From: CAYYWP01 sp050176585
Lineage (GTDB): Bacteria; Desulfobacterota; Binatia; HRBIN30; CADEER01
DNA: 64,000 nt
NCBI GenBank assembly: GCA_050176585.1
Contig: JBFXHX010000016.1
Location: 1-64,000, forward strand
Direction: 5' to 3'
Shown here piece by piece: positions 1 to 10,304 of this stretch. Below the pieces are notes generated by a model. The model saw nothing but the letters and a program-made list of their open reading frames with translations, ran no database searches and was not told the DNA's origin. Position 1 is the first letter of the stretch. Each line of letters starts with the position of its first letter. Both the position numbers and the translations under genes were made by a program.

Positions 1-2
1 AA

Positions 3-75
3 AGCTGGCGCGCGGATTCGAACCGCGGACCTGCTGATTACGAATCAGCTGCTCTACCGACTGAGCTACGCCAGC
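3..75 (-). tRNA. tRNA-Thr (anticodon CGU)
   Basis: The minus strand folds into a full cloverleaf. It has a 7-bp acceptor stem (GCTGGCG/CGCCAGC), a D-arm with AGTCGGTA, an anticodon stem GCTGA/TCAGC around loop TTCGTAA (anticodon CGT), and a T-arm CGCGG-TTCGAAT-CCGCG. The discriminator base is T and no CCA is encoded. It decodes ACG. Confidence 0.96.
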
Positions 76-404
76 GTTGTCCGGAGGGTATGGCCGTCGA
101 GCACGGCGCTCGGGCTGCATAATAGAAGTTCGCGAGCGAGTCCAGATCGGTTGCGCGCGTGCGGCATGCCACACCGTGGGCAGGGGCGTGGGTTTCGCCC
201 ATAGGAGCAAGCGGCGCGGCGGGCGCCAAGGCGACCGCATTCGGGCACTCGACTAACGGAGGATACCTCCGAGCGCAGTCGGCTTGCGGGGCGTACGCGG
301 ACGCTCGCGGCCGGTCGTCGCGGGTCCGGTCACCAGCCGACGTCGGTTTGACGCGGCGGCCCGGCGACCCGTAGCTTAGCGGCGTACTCAACTGAGGAGG
401 ACAC
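76..404. other. Intergenic region, no gene seen
   Basis: No convincing coding sequence lies between the tRNA and the DsbA-like gene. Short open frames on both strands have no ribosome binding site or recognisable protein. The last ~60 bases hold a possible promoter and a clear Shine-Dalgarno for the downstream gene. Confidence 0.5.
348..377 (+). promoter_or_regulatory. Candidate sigma-70-type promoter for the DsbA-like gene
   Basis: TTGACG at 348-353 is followed after 18 bases by TAGCTT at 372-377, about 28 bases before the start codon. This is pattern matching only, and the -10 match is moderate. Confidence 0.35.
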
Positions 405-1493
405 ATGCGCACGTTGGCCATTGCGGTGTTGGCGGTCGTCGCCATTGCCATTGGCGGCTGCAAGGAGTCGCGCCAGGAGGGGCAGAGCTTGGTCCCCGGG
501 GCCCAACCCGCCGATAAGCAGGCGGCGGCCAAACCGGCGGAGCAGCCGGCAGGACCGGGCGCGGAGACGCTCGCCACGGCCGGCAACCAGACGATCCGGC
601 GCGCTGACGTCGAGACCATGATGCGCACCGAGCTCGCCGCGCTCGAGGCCGAGCGCTACAAGGTCATGCGCGGCGGCGTCGATGAGCTGGTCGCCCGCGC
701 GCTCTTCGATCAAGAGGCGGCTGCGCGCGGGATCACGTCCGAGCAACTGCAGCAGACCGAGATCACGGGCAAGATCCCGCCGCCGAGCGATGCAGACGTG
801 CAGAAGCTCTACGACGACAATCGCGAACAGATGTTCGGCCGTACGCTCGACTCCGTGAAGGGCGACCTCGTCTCGTACCTGCAGCGGCGCAGCGCGCAGG
901 CCCGCACCGAGGCGTTCGTCGCCGAGCTGAAGCAGAAGTACCCCACCAAGATCGCCCTGCGCCCGCCCAAGGTCGACATCGGCGTGGGCAGCACGCCCGC
1001 GAAAGGGCCGGCCGACGCGCCGGTGACCGTGATCGAGTTCTCCGATTACGAGTGCCCGTACTGCAAGAGCTCCCAGCCGGCGGTGCAGCAGATGCTCGCC
1101 GACTACGGCGACAAAGTGCGCTTCGCCCATCGCCACTATCCGCTGCCGTTTCATCCCCACGCCGCGCCCGCGGCAGAAGCGGCCATGTGCGCCAACGAGC
1201 AGGGCAAGTTCTGGGACTACCACGAAAAGTTGATGGCCGCCTCGGACCTCAGCCAAGCCAACCTCCAGCAGCTCGCCACCGACACGGGGCTCGACCGCAC
1301 CCAGTTCGACCAGTGCGTTACCATCCGGAAGTTCCGCGACGCAGTACAAGAGGACATCGCCGCCGGCGAGGCCGTCGGGGTGAACGGAACGCCGGCGTTC
1401 TTCATCAACGGCCGCTTGCTCGACGGCGCGCAGTCGCTGCCCAAATTCAAGCAAGTGATCGACGAAGAGCTGGAGTACGGCGGCCAGAGCTGA
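405..1493 (+). CDS. DsbA-family thiol:disulfide oxidoreductase lipoprotein with SurA-like N-terminal region
   Basis: The 362-residue protein has a lipoprotein signal with lipobox IGGC (Cys19), so it is probably membrane-anchored in the periplasm. After a Pro/Ala-rich linker, residues ~45-150 resemble the helical N-terminal domain of SurA/PpiC chaperones. Residues ~185-355 are a thioredoxin/DsbA domain with redox motif CPYC at 217-220 and a downstream FFINGR strand, as in BdbD/DsbA-like proteins. It likely forms or rearranges disulfides in exported proteins, and several Cys-rich exported proteins are encoded in this window. GAGGAGG sits just before the ATG. Oxidase versus isomerase activity cannot be decided from sequence. 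Confidence 0.88.
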   Translation: MRTLAIAVLAVVAIAIGGCKESRQEGQSLVPGAQPADKQAAAKPAEQPAGPGAETLATAGNQTIRRADVETMMRTELAALEAERYKVMRGGVDELVARALFDQEAAARGITSEQLQQTEITGKIPPPSDADVQKLYDDNREQMFGRTLDSVKGDLVSYLQRRSAQARTEAFVAELKQKYPTKIALRPPKVDIGVGSTPAKGPADAPVTVIEFSDYECPYCKSSQPAVQQMLADYGDKVRFAHRHYPLPFHPHAAPAAEAAMCANEQGKFWDYHEKLMAASDLSQANLQQLATDTGLDRTQFDQCVTIRKFRDAVQEDIAAGEAVGVNGTPAFFINGRLLDGAQSLPKFKQVIDEELEYGGQS

Positions 1494-1694
1494 CCCCCGG
1501 CAGCATGGGTGGGTGCCGATCGCGCGCGGATCGGACGCTCAAGGTGCCGTCCCGCCAGGGTGACCGGTGCGCGGGGGCATGTCAGCGGCTGCACGGCGCC
1601 CAACCGGCGCGCGCAAATTGCGGCGTTGCGCGCGCGTTGCTGCCGGCTGCGATTTGCCGCATCTAGTCCGGTCCGCTACATCACTCCTCGGGGT

Positions 1695-3311
<1,617 letters not shown>

Positions 3312-3773
3312 GAGCAGGCTGTCGGCTGTCAGGCTCTGTTACGCTGTTGGAGACGAGTTGCCGCGCGCCGAACTGCGATGCGAGTCTCCCCCAATAGCGC
3401 AGCAGCGGCACATCTAACGCTGGTGTCCTAATTTGGCTGGCGTACGGGCGGACAAATCGCGTCAGTGATCGCCTGTAACTGGGGCGAGACCGTCCGTTGA
3501 AGTCGCAGCCAACAGCCGAGTAGGCGAACAGAGTGGCCGCAATCTCCAAGGCCGCCGCCCCGAGCGCGTCATTGATTCGCCGGCGCCGTGACCGCGGCCT
3601 TCACCGCATGCTGCGCGCTGTTGATCGGCGGCACGCCGAGCACGGCTAGGTGGTGCGGCTTCCCGTCGTCACCGTCGTACGTCCAGGCATAGGTGCGGGT
3701 CGCCTGGCGGCGAATTGGGACACTTCCCAGCTAACAGCTGGATAAGAGAACGCAGAGCGGCGTAACGGCCGCT
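3312..3773. other. Intergenic region with decayed sequence
   Basis: There is no intact gene in these 462 bases between convergent genes. The first ~250 bases look less GC-rich than their surroundings and match no recognised motif. The second half contains a short protein-like frame on the minus strand, listed separately. Confidence 0.5.
3569..3736 (-). pseudogene. Possible 3' remnant of a coding sequence
   Basis: The minus strand is open for 55 codons from an in-frame TAG to a TGA at 3569-3571. It reads as plausible protein (YAWTYDGDDGKPHHLAVLG, then SAQHAVKAAV) but has no start codon or ribosome site. It may be the tail of a lost gene or mobile element. I do not recognise the family, and a chance open frame in GC-rich DNA is possible. 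Confidence 0.25.
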
Positions 3774-4391
3774 TCACTCACCTGCTTCAAGCGCCTGCGC
3801 GATGTGCGCGCGCAGCATCTCAGATGCGCGCTGCGCCGCGCGGCTCATGGCCGCCGTAAACGACTCGGGATCGCCGGGCCGGCAGGGCTCGTCGATCTCG
3901 ATGATCTCGTTGACCACCACCGTGCGCGGGCCTGTGCGCGGTACCTGTACGAGAAACGCCCGCATGCGGAGGTGCGCGGCACCGCCGCCAGTGTCGCGCT
4001 CTTCGAACTCCTCGATTTCCCCGTGCAGCTCGTAATCGGTGGGAATCGCGGAGGGCGCCTGCAGCACGGCGCGCACCAACTGCGCCGCGGCGATGTCACG
4101 CGCCACCAGATCGGTGAGCATGCTGCCCGGCGCGACCGCCCACCGATTGTAGAAGTCGATGCCGAAATCGTAGGTCGCGGTCCGGTAGATGAAGCCCGGG
4201 CGGTCGTATGTCGCCGCCGTGCCGAACGGAATCACCCGCAAGGTGAATGGCGCGGTGACGGGCGCCGGCGGTGGGACCGGGTAATCGATGCGATACGTCC
4301 GGATCGGCGGCGCGTCCGCCGGCGGCAAAGCGGAACACGCCGCCAACAGGCCGCAGAAGAGCAGGATTCGCAAGCGCATGCACGCGCTCAT
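3774..4391 (-). CDS. ABC-type transport auxiliary lipoprotein (PqiC/DUF330-like)
   Basis: The 205-residue protein has a lipoprotein signal ending LLAAC (Cys19). Its beta-rich body resembles the outer-membrane auxiliary lipoproteins (PqiC, DUF330) that close MCE operons. Its ATG overlaps the stop of the upstream MCE gene as ATGA (4388-4391), which fixes the start and implies translational coupling. It is the last gene of a permease-ATPase-MCE-lipoprotein operon. It probably sits on the inner leaflet of the outer membrane and docks the lipid-carrying MCE protein. Confidence 0.8.
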   Translation of the reverse strand: MSACMRLRILLFCGLLAACSALPPADAPPIRTYRIDYPVPPPAPVTAPFTLRVIPFGTAATYDRPGFIYRTATYDFGIDFYNRWAVAPGSMLTDLVARDIAAAQLVRAVLQAPSAIPTDYELHGEIEEFEERDTGGGAAHLRMRAFLVQVPRTGPRTVVVNEIIEIDEPCRPGDPESFTAAMSRAAQRASEMLRAHIAQALEAGE

Positions 4392-5320
4392 TGCGGTGGC
4401 GTGGGGCGCGGGGGCGGCGGGTTGGAGAACAGCAGGCGCGACGGCTGCTCGCCGAGCGCGTCCGTGAGCTGCTGCAAATTGTCCGCCGTGCGGTTCAGCC
4501 GCTCGACCAGCGAGCGCAGGTCGACGATGAACGACTGCGTGGTGCGCCCGAGCCCCTCGATCTCCCGCAGCGCGCCGCGCAGCTCCTGACCGATCGGTCC
4601 ATGGCGGACATCGTTCAGCATCGCTCTCGCCTCGGCGACGGCCTGCTTCAGCTCGGCGGCGACCGGCGCCAGGCGCACGCCTTCGGTCGCTTTCTCCACG
4701 TTTTGAGTGACGCGCGCCGCTGAGTCAGTCACGCGCGACAGATTGGCGAGTATGGCCTCGACCCGCTCGTCGCGCAGCACGCGATCGGCCGCTTGCAACG
4801 TGGCCCGCACATCGTGCGAAATTCCGGCGAAGTCGATCGAGACGATCTTTTCATAGATGTCGGACAGCGCTTCCTCGATCGCTTTGAACTGCGAGGGGGT
4901 CGACTGGATGAGCGGATACTCCGGCGTGAACGTCAATGCGGGGAATTTGTTCAGCGCGTCGCCCCCGCGACGATCGATCTCCACGTAACGCAAGCCCGTG
5001 ATGCCGGAGAGTTGCAGCTGGGCGCGCAAGGTCGGATCCTCCAACAACAGCTCCGAGTACCGCTGCAAGCTCATCACCACCTCGATCAGCTCGCGGTCTG
5101 GAGCGATGCCGATACGCTCCACGCGACCGCACGGTACGCCGCGGTATTTGACGTCGGCGCCGGGGTCGAGCCCCTGCACCGACTCCGCAAAGTACGTCAC
5201 CGCCAGCACCTCCTCCGAGAGAAACCGACTGGCGCCGAGCCAGATCGCGGTGCCGAGGCCGATCAGCACGGCGAGGATCACGAACAGACCGACGCGGAAC
5301 TTCTGCGCCTCAGTGGCCAT
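4388..5320 (-). CDS. mlaD: MlaD/MCE-family lipid-binding protein
   Basis: The 310-residue protein has one N-terminal membrane anchor (~10-30) followed by an MCE domain (~38-115) with the typical VTYFAESVQGLDPGADVKYRG segment split over the anchor-domain junction, and then a long helical region (~150-290). This is the periplasmic substrate-binding subunit of Mla-type retrograde or anterograde phospholipid transport. The longer C-terminus is more like PqiB/Mce proteins than the short E. coli MlaD and could form a needle-like helical tube. It overlaps the ATPase gene by 11 bases and the lipoprotein gene by 4 bases. Confidence 0.88.
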   Translation of the reverse strand: MATEAQKFRVGLFVILAVLIGLGTAIWLGASRFLSEEVLAVTYFAESVQGLDPGADVKYRGVPCGRVERIGIAPDRELIEVVMSLQRYSELLLEDPTLRAQLQLSGITGLRYVEIDRRGGDALNKFPALTFTPEYPLIQSTPSQFKAIEEALSDIYEKIVSIDFAGISHDVRATLQAADRVLRDERVEAILANLSRVTDSAARVTQNVEKATEGVRLAPVAAELKQAVAEARAMLNDVRHGPIGQELRGALREIEGLGRTTQSFIVDLRSLVERLNRTADNLQQLTDALGEQPSRLLFSNPPPPRPTPPQ

Positions 5321-6113
5321 TCGCGTGTCTCCGCGGAAGCTCGTCGGGCTTGCGGTTGAAGAACGCGCGCACGCGCGGATCGGGGCTGTGATCGCGGAGC
5401 TCCTGTGGCGGACCCTCGGCGATCACGCTCTTCGTCTCGGTATCCAGCATGATGCAGCGGTCGGCGATCGTGAAGATGCTGGCCAGCTCGTGGGATACCA
5501 CGACCATGGTCGCGCCCAAGCTCCGGTTGAGCTGCAGGATCAGCTCGTCGAGCTCGGCCGAGGTGATCGGATCGAGCCCGGCCGATGGCTCGTCGAAGAA
5601 CAAGATGGCGGGATCGAGCGCCAGCGCACGTGCGAGCGCCCCGCGCTTCTTCATGCCACCCGATAGCTGGGAGGGACGCAGGTCCTCGGCGCCGGCGAGC
5701 TTGACCATCGCCAGCTTCATGCGCACCAGCAGAGCGATCGTCTCCGGCGGCAGCGACGTGTACTCCTCGAGCGGCAACGCGACGTTCTGCGCGAGCGTCA
5801 GCGACCCGAACAGCGCGCCGGCCTGGAACGTCACGCCGAGCCGCTGCTGCACGCGCCGCAACTGCTCCTCGTCGGCCTGGGTGATGTCTTCGCCCTCGAT
5901 CAGGATGCGGCCGGCGGCGGGCCGTATCAGCCCGATCATATGGCGCATCAGCGTGGTCTTGCCGGAGCCCGAGCCGCCGACGATGACGAAGACCTCGCCG
6001 CGCCGCACTTCGCAGGTGACGTCGTTGAGGATCATCTTGTCGCCATAGCGCGCTACCAGATGCTCGACGCGAACGACCGGCGGTTCGCCGCGCGCGTCCG
6101 CCTCACCAGACAT
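5310..6113 (-). CDS. mlaF: Mla-type ABC transporter ATP-binding protein
   Basis: This 267-residue ATPase has Walker A GGSGSGKTT (~46), the Q-loop region, signature LSGGMKKR, Walker B ILFFDEPSAGLDP and an H-loop VVSHELAS. The KKR after the signature is characteristic of MlaF ATPases. It powers the MlaE permease encoded just upstream, whose 3' end it overlaps by 11 bases. Its own stop lies inside the next gene, giving a tightly coupled operon. Confidence 0.93.
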   Translation of the reverse strand: MSGEADARGEPPVVRVEHLVARYGDKMILNDVTCEVRRGEVFVIVGGSGSGKTTLMRHMIGLIRPAAGRILIEGEDITQADEEQLRRVQQRLGVTFQAGALFGSLTLAQNVALPLEEYTSLPPETIALLVRMKLAMVKLAGAEDLRPSQLSGGMKKRGALARALALDPAILFFDEPSAGLDPITSAELDELILQLNRSLGATMVVVSHELASIFTIADRCIMLDTETKSVIAEGPPQELRDHSPDPRVRAFFNRKPDELPRRHANGH

Positions 6114-7224
6114 TGAACAGTACCGTGAATACCGCGTCGGCGCAGATGATCGCGAAAATGCCGGAGACGATGGCGGAGGTGGTGATCCGACCGACGCTCT
6201 CGGCGCCTTCGCGCGCCTCGAAACCGCGCAGGCAGCCGACCAGCGCGATGAGCAGGGCGAATACCACGGCCTTCACCAACCCCTGATTCACGTCCCACAT
6301 ATCCATGTACAGCTTGATCTGGCGGAGGTAGACCACCGCCGGAATGTCGAGCTGAAGCACCGCCACGAACAGGCCCCCGAGGATGCCGACGACGTCGGCG
6401 TACAGCGTCAGGCACGGCAACATCAACAGCAACGCCAGCACCTTCGGCGTCACCAGGAAGCGCGTGCGATCGAGACCCATCGCCGCGAGCGCGTCCACTT
6501 CTTCGGACACCTTCATGGTGCCGATCTCGGCGGCGAACGCCGCCCCGGACCGGCCGGCCGCGATGATGGCGGTCATCAGGGGACCGAGCTCCCGGGTGAT
6601 CGAGAGCGCGACGAGATTGGCGACGTAGATGTCGGCGCCGAACTGGCGCAGCTGCACGGCGGCCTGAAAGCCGGTGATGAGACCCATCAGGAAGCTGATC
6701 AGCGAGACGATCGGCAGCGCTTCGTAGCCGCTGCGCTGCATGTAGAGCCACGTTTCCCGCCACCGCACCTGGCGCGGATGGCGCACCGCGTCGGACAGTC
6801 CGATCAGGACCTCGCCGGTGAACGCCGTGAACCGCCGGACGCTGTCCAACACCGCCAACCCCCAGTCGCCCGCGCGCTCTATCCAGGAGGGCTGCGGCGG
6901 CGGCGGAGGCGGCGGGCGCAGCAGTGCTTGCTCATCGACCAGAGCGAGGATGCCATCGACCTGCGGCGTGGAGCGCCCGACGCGCAAGGTCGCGCCCTGC
7001 GCCGCGAGCCGCTGCCGCAGCTGCAGCAGCACCGCGCCGCCGCCGCTGTCGAAGTACTCGGCGCCGGAGAGGTCGAGCTCCACGGCGCGCGCGCGGGGCG
7101 GTAACGCGGCGATCAGGTCTTCGAACAGCCGCTGGGCGTTCGCGATCGCCACGCGTCCTCGAATGGCGACGCTCACCGTGTCGTCCTGCTGCCGGACCTC
7201 CAGCTGGTAGTCCGCCCCCGCCAC
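6103..7224 (-). CDS. mlaE: STAS-MlaE fusion permease of the MCE lipid transporter
   Basis: The 373-residue protein begins with a STAS domain (~8-95, with LDLSGAEYFDSGG, cf. MlaB). A Pro-rich linker with a run of prolines (~100-112) leads to an MlaE permease (~125-373) with about five membrane segments and the conserved ITRELGPLMTAIIAAGRSGA motif. In E. coli STAS (MlaB) and permease (MlaE) are separate; here they are one chain. The start codon is GTG. It is the first gene of the four-gene operon running to 3774. Confidence 0.92.
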   Translation of the reverse strand: MAGADYQLEVRQQDDTVSVAIRGRVAIANAQRLFEDLIAALPPRARAVELDLSGAEYFDSGGGAVLLQLRQRLAAQGATLRVGRSTPQVDGILALVDEQALLRPPPPPPPQPSWIERAGDWGLAVLDSVRRFTAFTGEVLIGLSDAVRHPRQVRWRETWLYMQRSGYEALPIVSLISFLMGLITGFQAAVQLRQFGADIYVANLVALSITRELGPLMTAIIAAGRSGAAFAAEIGTMKVSEEVDALAAMGLDRTRFLVTPKVLALLLMLPCLTLYADVVGILGGLFVAVLQLDIPAVVYLRQIKLYMDMWDVNQGLVKAVVFALLIALVGCLRGFEAREGAESVGRITTSAIVSGIFAIICADAVFTVLFNVW

Positions 7225-7415
7225 CCGGCGTTCTTATCAGGCCGCGGCGCCGAAAGGCAGCGTCCACCAATGCGGCCGGAGGGTCACTGCTGCTGGTCCC
7301 ACCGGTTCAGCGGGTGAACCCGATCTCTACCGGTGCGCGGCGGCGCTGAGCGCCAGGCATTGCGCTCGACACCGCGCTTCGCTACCGAACCCACAACACG
7401 GAGAAAGGAGCGCAC

Positions 7416-8393
7416 ATGAGTCTGCAGTCGATGCTGTCCCGCGAGTTTCTCAGCGTCGTAGAAGAAGCGGCTATCGCATCCGCGCGGACGATGGGCCAGG
7501 GCGAGCGCAAGCACTCCGATGGCGTCGCCGTCGAGGCCATGCGCAAGGCGATGGACGCAGTGCCGATGCGCGGCACGGTGGTGATCGGCGAGGGCGAGCG
7601 CGACGAAGCGCCGATGCTGTTCATCGGCGAGCGCGTCGGAGCGTGGGGCGACGACGATCCCGAGATCGATATCGCCGTCGACCCACTCGAGGGCACCAAC
7701 CTGTGCGCGACGGGCTCGCCCAATGCGATCGCCGTGCTGGCGGCGGCGAATCACGGCGGGCTGCTCCATGCGCCGGACTGCTACATGGAGAAGATCATCG
7801 TCGGACCGTCGGCCAAGGGCGCCGTCCACCTCGACGCGACGCCGAAAGAGAATCTGCAGGCGATCGCCAAGCGGCTCAACCGGGCGGTCCGCGACCTGGT
7901 GGTGATCGTGCTCGACCGCCCCCGCCACGAGCAGCTGATCGAGGACATCCGCCGTGCCGGCGCGCGCATCAAGTTGATCACCGACGGCGACCTCTCCGCC
8001 GGCATCAGCGCCGCCGTGCGCCGCACGAACGTGCACGCGGTCATGGGCATCGGCGGCGCGCCCGAGGGCGTGCTCACCGCCGCCGCGCTGCGCTGTCTGA
8101 ACGGCCACATGCAGGCGCGCCTGGTGCCGACCAAGGAAGGGCAGGAGGAGCGCATGCGATCGATGGGGATCAGCGACGTCCGGCGCATCTACAGCGAGCG
8201 CGACCTGGCGCCCGGCCCGCACCTGCTGTTCGCGGCTTGCGGCGTCACCGACGGCAATCTGCTGCGCGGCGTGCGCTTCTTCGGCCACGGCTGCCGCACC
8301 AGCTCGGTGGTGATGTCATCCAGCGAACGGATGATCCGGTTCATCGACTCCGTCGCGCTGGACGGGCACCCGGAGACCGTGGTGGAATTCTAG
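7416..8393 (+). CDS. glpX: Fructose-1,6-bisphosphatase, class II
   Basis: The 325-residue protein matches GlpX along its length. It has GEGERDEAPML, the metal-binding VDPLEGTNLCATG motif and the APDCYMEKI region. It hydrolyses fructose 1,6-bisphosphate to fructose 6-phosphate in gluconeogenesis; some homologues also act on sedoheptulose 1,7-bisphosphate. AAAGGAG precedes the ATG. It stands alone, divergent from the mla operon. Confidence 0.95.
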   Translation: MSLQSMLSREFLSVVEEAAIASARTMGQGERKHSDGVAVEAMRKAMDAVPMRGTVVIGEGERDEAPMLFIGERVGAWGDDDPEIDIAVDPLEGTNLCATGSPNAIAVLAAANHGGLLHAPDCYMEKIIVGPSAKGAVHLDATPKENLQAIAKRLNRAVRDLVVIVLDRPRHEQLIEDIRRAGARIKLITDGDLSAGISAAVRRTNVHAVMGIGGAPEGVLTAAALRCLNGHMQARLVPTKEGQEERMRSMGISDVRRIYSERDLAPGPHLLFAACGVTDGNLLRGVRFFGHGCRTSSVVMSSSERMIRFIDSVALDGHPETVVEF

Positions 8394-8787
8394 AGGATCA
8401 GGCGCAGCAGTACCCCGGCTGCGCGCGGCGCCTCGCGCTCGAACATTCCTGATATGGCCGCCGCCCCCGCGGCGGCCCGGCGCGCCAAGCGCGCCTCAGG
8501 CGGCAACCGGCGCGCAGCGCTGGGGAGCGGCGCTACAGTTGCGTCCGGTTAGCCGCGTCCACCCAGCCGGGCGGCCTGCGCGCGCCGGCACAGGGCCGGG
8601 CCTTACTCTAGAAATACGAGACGTGACGACCGCACGGCGTTGCCCGCCCGCGTGCAGCAGTTTGCCGGTGTGAGGACGCCCAAGCGGCCGCGCTCTAATG
8701 CGCGGCGCCACCCGCCCGTCGGCGCGCCGCGCCGCCGGGCGGGCACAGGTCTGGCGGCTGCACGCGGTTATCGCCCGGCGGCATCCA
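8394..8787. other. Intergenic region, no gene seen
   Basis: These 394 GC-rich bases lie between the convergent glpX and the exported-protein gene. Several short inverted repeats are visible, but no T-tract terminator, RNA gene or supported coding frame. Confidence 0.4.
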
Positions 8788-9630
8788 CTACTTCTTACGC
8801 CGCCGCTTCGTCGGGGTGGTGGCGGGGCGATCGGGGGTCAGGGACGGAGTCGGCGTGCGCGATACCGACGGGCGCAAATACAGGATCTCGCCAGCGAAGG
8901 CGTCGAATGGCGTGCGGCGGATCCCGCCGTTCAAGGTGGCGGAGACGATGCCCTCGTCGGATTCGACCACGCCCACGTGGTACGGCGACCCGTCCGCCAG
9001 GTACACGACCAGGTCGCCGACATTTGCCGTCCGCTGCGCCGTGTAACCCGGTGCGGTGACGAGGTCCGCGGTCCGTGCGAATGCCACCTGCCATCCGGCG
9101 CCGCGGAGCAGGCGCCAGACGAATGCGGAATTGCTGAGATACGCCGAGTCCTGCACGTTCAGGAGCGCGGCCAGGGCCTCCGGATCGGCTTGGCTTTCGA
9201 ACACGTGCGGCGGCGGGGCGGGGGGACGCAAGCGCCATTCGCCGCCGCCCGCGGGCTCGAGCGTGTAGGTGCGCGACATGACCTCCCAGGTGGGGCGCGC
9301 GGCGGTGCTATCGACGATGTTGACGACTGTATAGCTCACCTCGACATCGACGAGTCCGCCCTCGCGCAGCCGCGGTGTGCCGAGCTCGTACCCGTGGACC
9401 AGATACACATGATCCCACGCCGGCTCGAGCGCCCACCCGACGAAGGGCGCCACCGCGCCCCAGGTGCCGGGCGAGAGGCGCGTGCCGCGCCCGTCTGCCA
9501 GGCAGAACGCGCGCACTGTCGCCAGCGGATCGGCGGCGATCGCCCGCGTGGCCGCGGTGTGGAAGCCGACGGACAAGAGCAGCGCGAGCAGCCCGCGCCG
9601 AGCCGCGGCTCGGCGACCGCGGTAGACCAT
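8788..9630 (-). CDS. Exported protein, possibly a degenerate NlpC/P60-like fold
   Basis: The 280-residue protein has a signal peptide (Arg-rich n-region, LLALLLSVGF core, cleavage near ATRAIA). The C-terminal half (~170-260) has NSAFVWRLLRGAGW followed ~35 residues later by NVGDLVVYLADGSPYHVGVV. That resembles the order CSGFV...GDLxxF...HVGI of NlpC/P60 peptidases, except that Ser-Ala replaces the catalytic Cys-Ser; the His (YHVGVV) is kept. A DUF1175-like assignment is an alternative. I prefer the ATG at 9630 over one 39 bases upstream because it gives a normal signal peptide and avoids overlapping the divergent rlmE start. Confidence 0.6.
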   Translation of the reverse strand: MVYRGRRAAARRGLLALLLSVGFHTAATRAIAADPLATVRAFCLADGRGTRLSPGTWGAVAPFVGWALEPAWDHVYLVHGYELGTPRLREGGLVDVEVSYTVVNIVDSTAARPTWEVMSRTYTLEPAGGGEWRLRPPAPPPHVFESQADPEALAALLNVQDSAYLSNSAFVWRLLRGAGWQVAFARTADLVTAPGYTAQRTANVGDLVVYLADGSPYHVGVVESDEGIVSATLNGGIRRTPFDAFAGEILYLRPSVSRTPTPSLTPDRPATTPTKRRRKK

Positions 9631-9662
9631 CGGCCCGCGACTCCCTATGTGATGGCGAAGCA

Positions 9663-10304
9663 ATGACATATCAACCGAAGGATCCCTACTACGCGCGCGC
9701 CAAGGCGGCGGGCTACCGCTCGCGCGCAGCCTATAAGCTACTGGAGCTCTCGCGCCGATACGAGCTGATCAAGCGCGGGGACCACGTCGTCGACCTCGGC
9801 GCCTGGCCGGGCGGCTGGCTGCAGGTCGCCGCTCAGCTCACCGGGCCGCCGGGTCGGGTGCTGGGGGTCGACCTGCAGCCGATCACGCCGCTCGGCCAGG
9901 CGTACGTGTCCACCATCGTCGGGGACGTCCGTGAGCCGCAGGTCCAGGAAGAGCTGCGCGCCGCCGCGGGAGGGCGCATCGACGTGGTGCTATCCGACCT
10001 CGCGCCGAAGCTGAGCGGCGTGCGCGATCGCGACATCGCGCGCTCGACCGAGCTCGCCGAGCAGGCCTTCGACATCGCGCGGCGGTTGTTGAGCGCCGGG
10101 GGCCGGTTTCTGCTCAAGGTCTTTACCGCGCAGGAGACCGACGCGTTGGCCGCCGCAGCCCGGCAGAGCTTCGCAGTGGTGAAGCTCACCAAGCCCGAGG
10201 CCAGTCGCAAGGCATCATCCGAGCTCTACCTGGTCTGCAAAGCGTTCAAAGCGGACCGACCGCGCGCTGCGGCGGCCGAAAACCCGGAGCCCAAGAGCGG
10301 TTGA
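9663..10304 (+). CDS. rlmE: 23S rRNA 2'-O-ribose U2552 methyltransferase
   Basis: The 213-residue protein is RlmE/FtsJ. It starts with the SRAAYKLLEL helix, has SAM-binding VVDLGAWPGGW, and keeps the K-D-K-E tetrad: Lys in AAYKL, Asp in LSDLAPK, Lys in LLKVF and Glu in SSELYL. It methylates U2552 in the A-loop of 23S rRNA late in 50S assembly. The frame is open upstream, but only the ATG at 9663 fits the family. It is divergent from the exported-protein gene, with 32 bases between the starts. Confidence 0.95.
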   Translation: MTYQPKDPYYARAKAAGYRSRAAYKLLELSRRYELIKRGDHVVDLGAWPGGWLQVAAQLTGPPGRVLGVDLQPITPLGQAYVSTIVGDVREPQVQEELRAAAGGRIDVVLSDLAPKLSGVRDRDIARSTELAEQAFDIARRLLSAGGRFLLKVFTAQETDALAAAARQSFAVVKLTKPEASRKASSELYLVCKAFKADRPRAAAAENPEPKSG

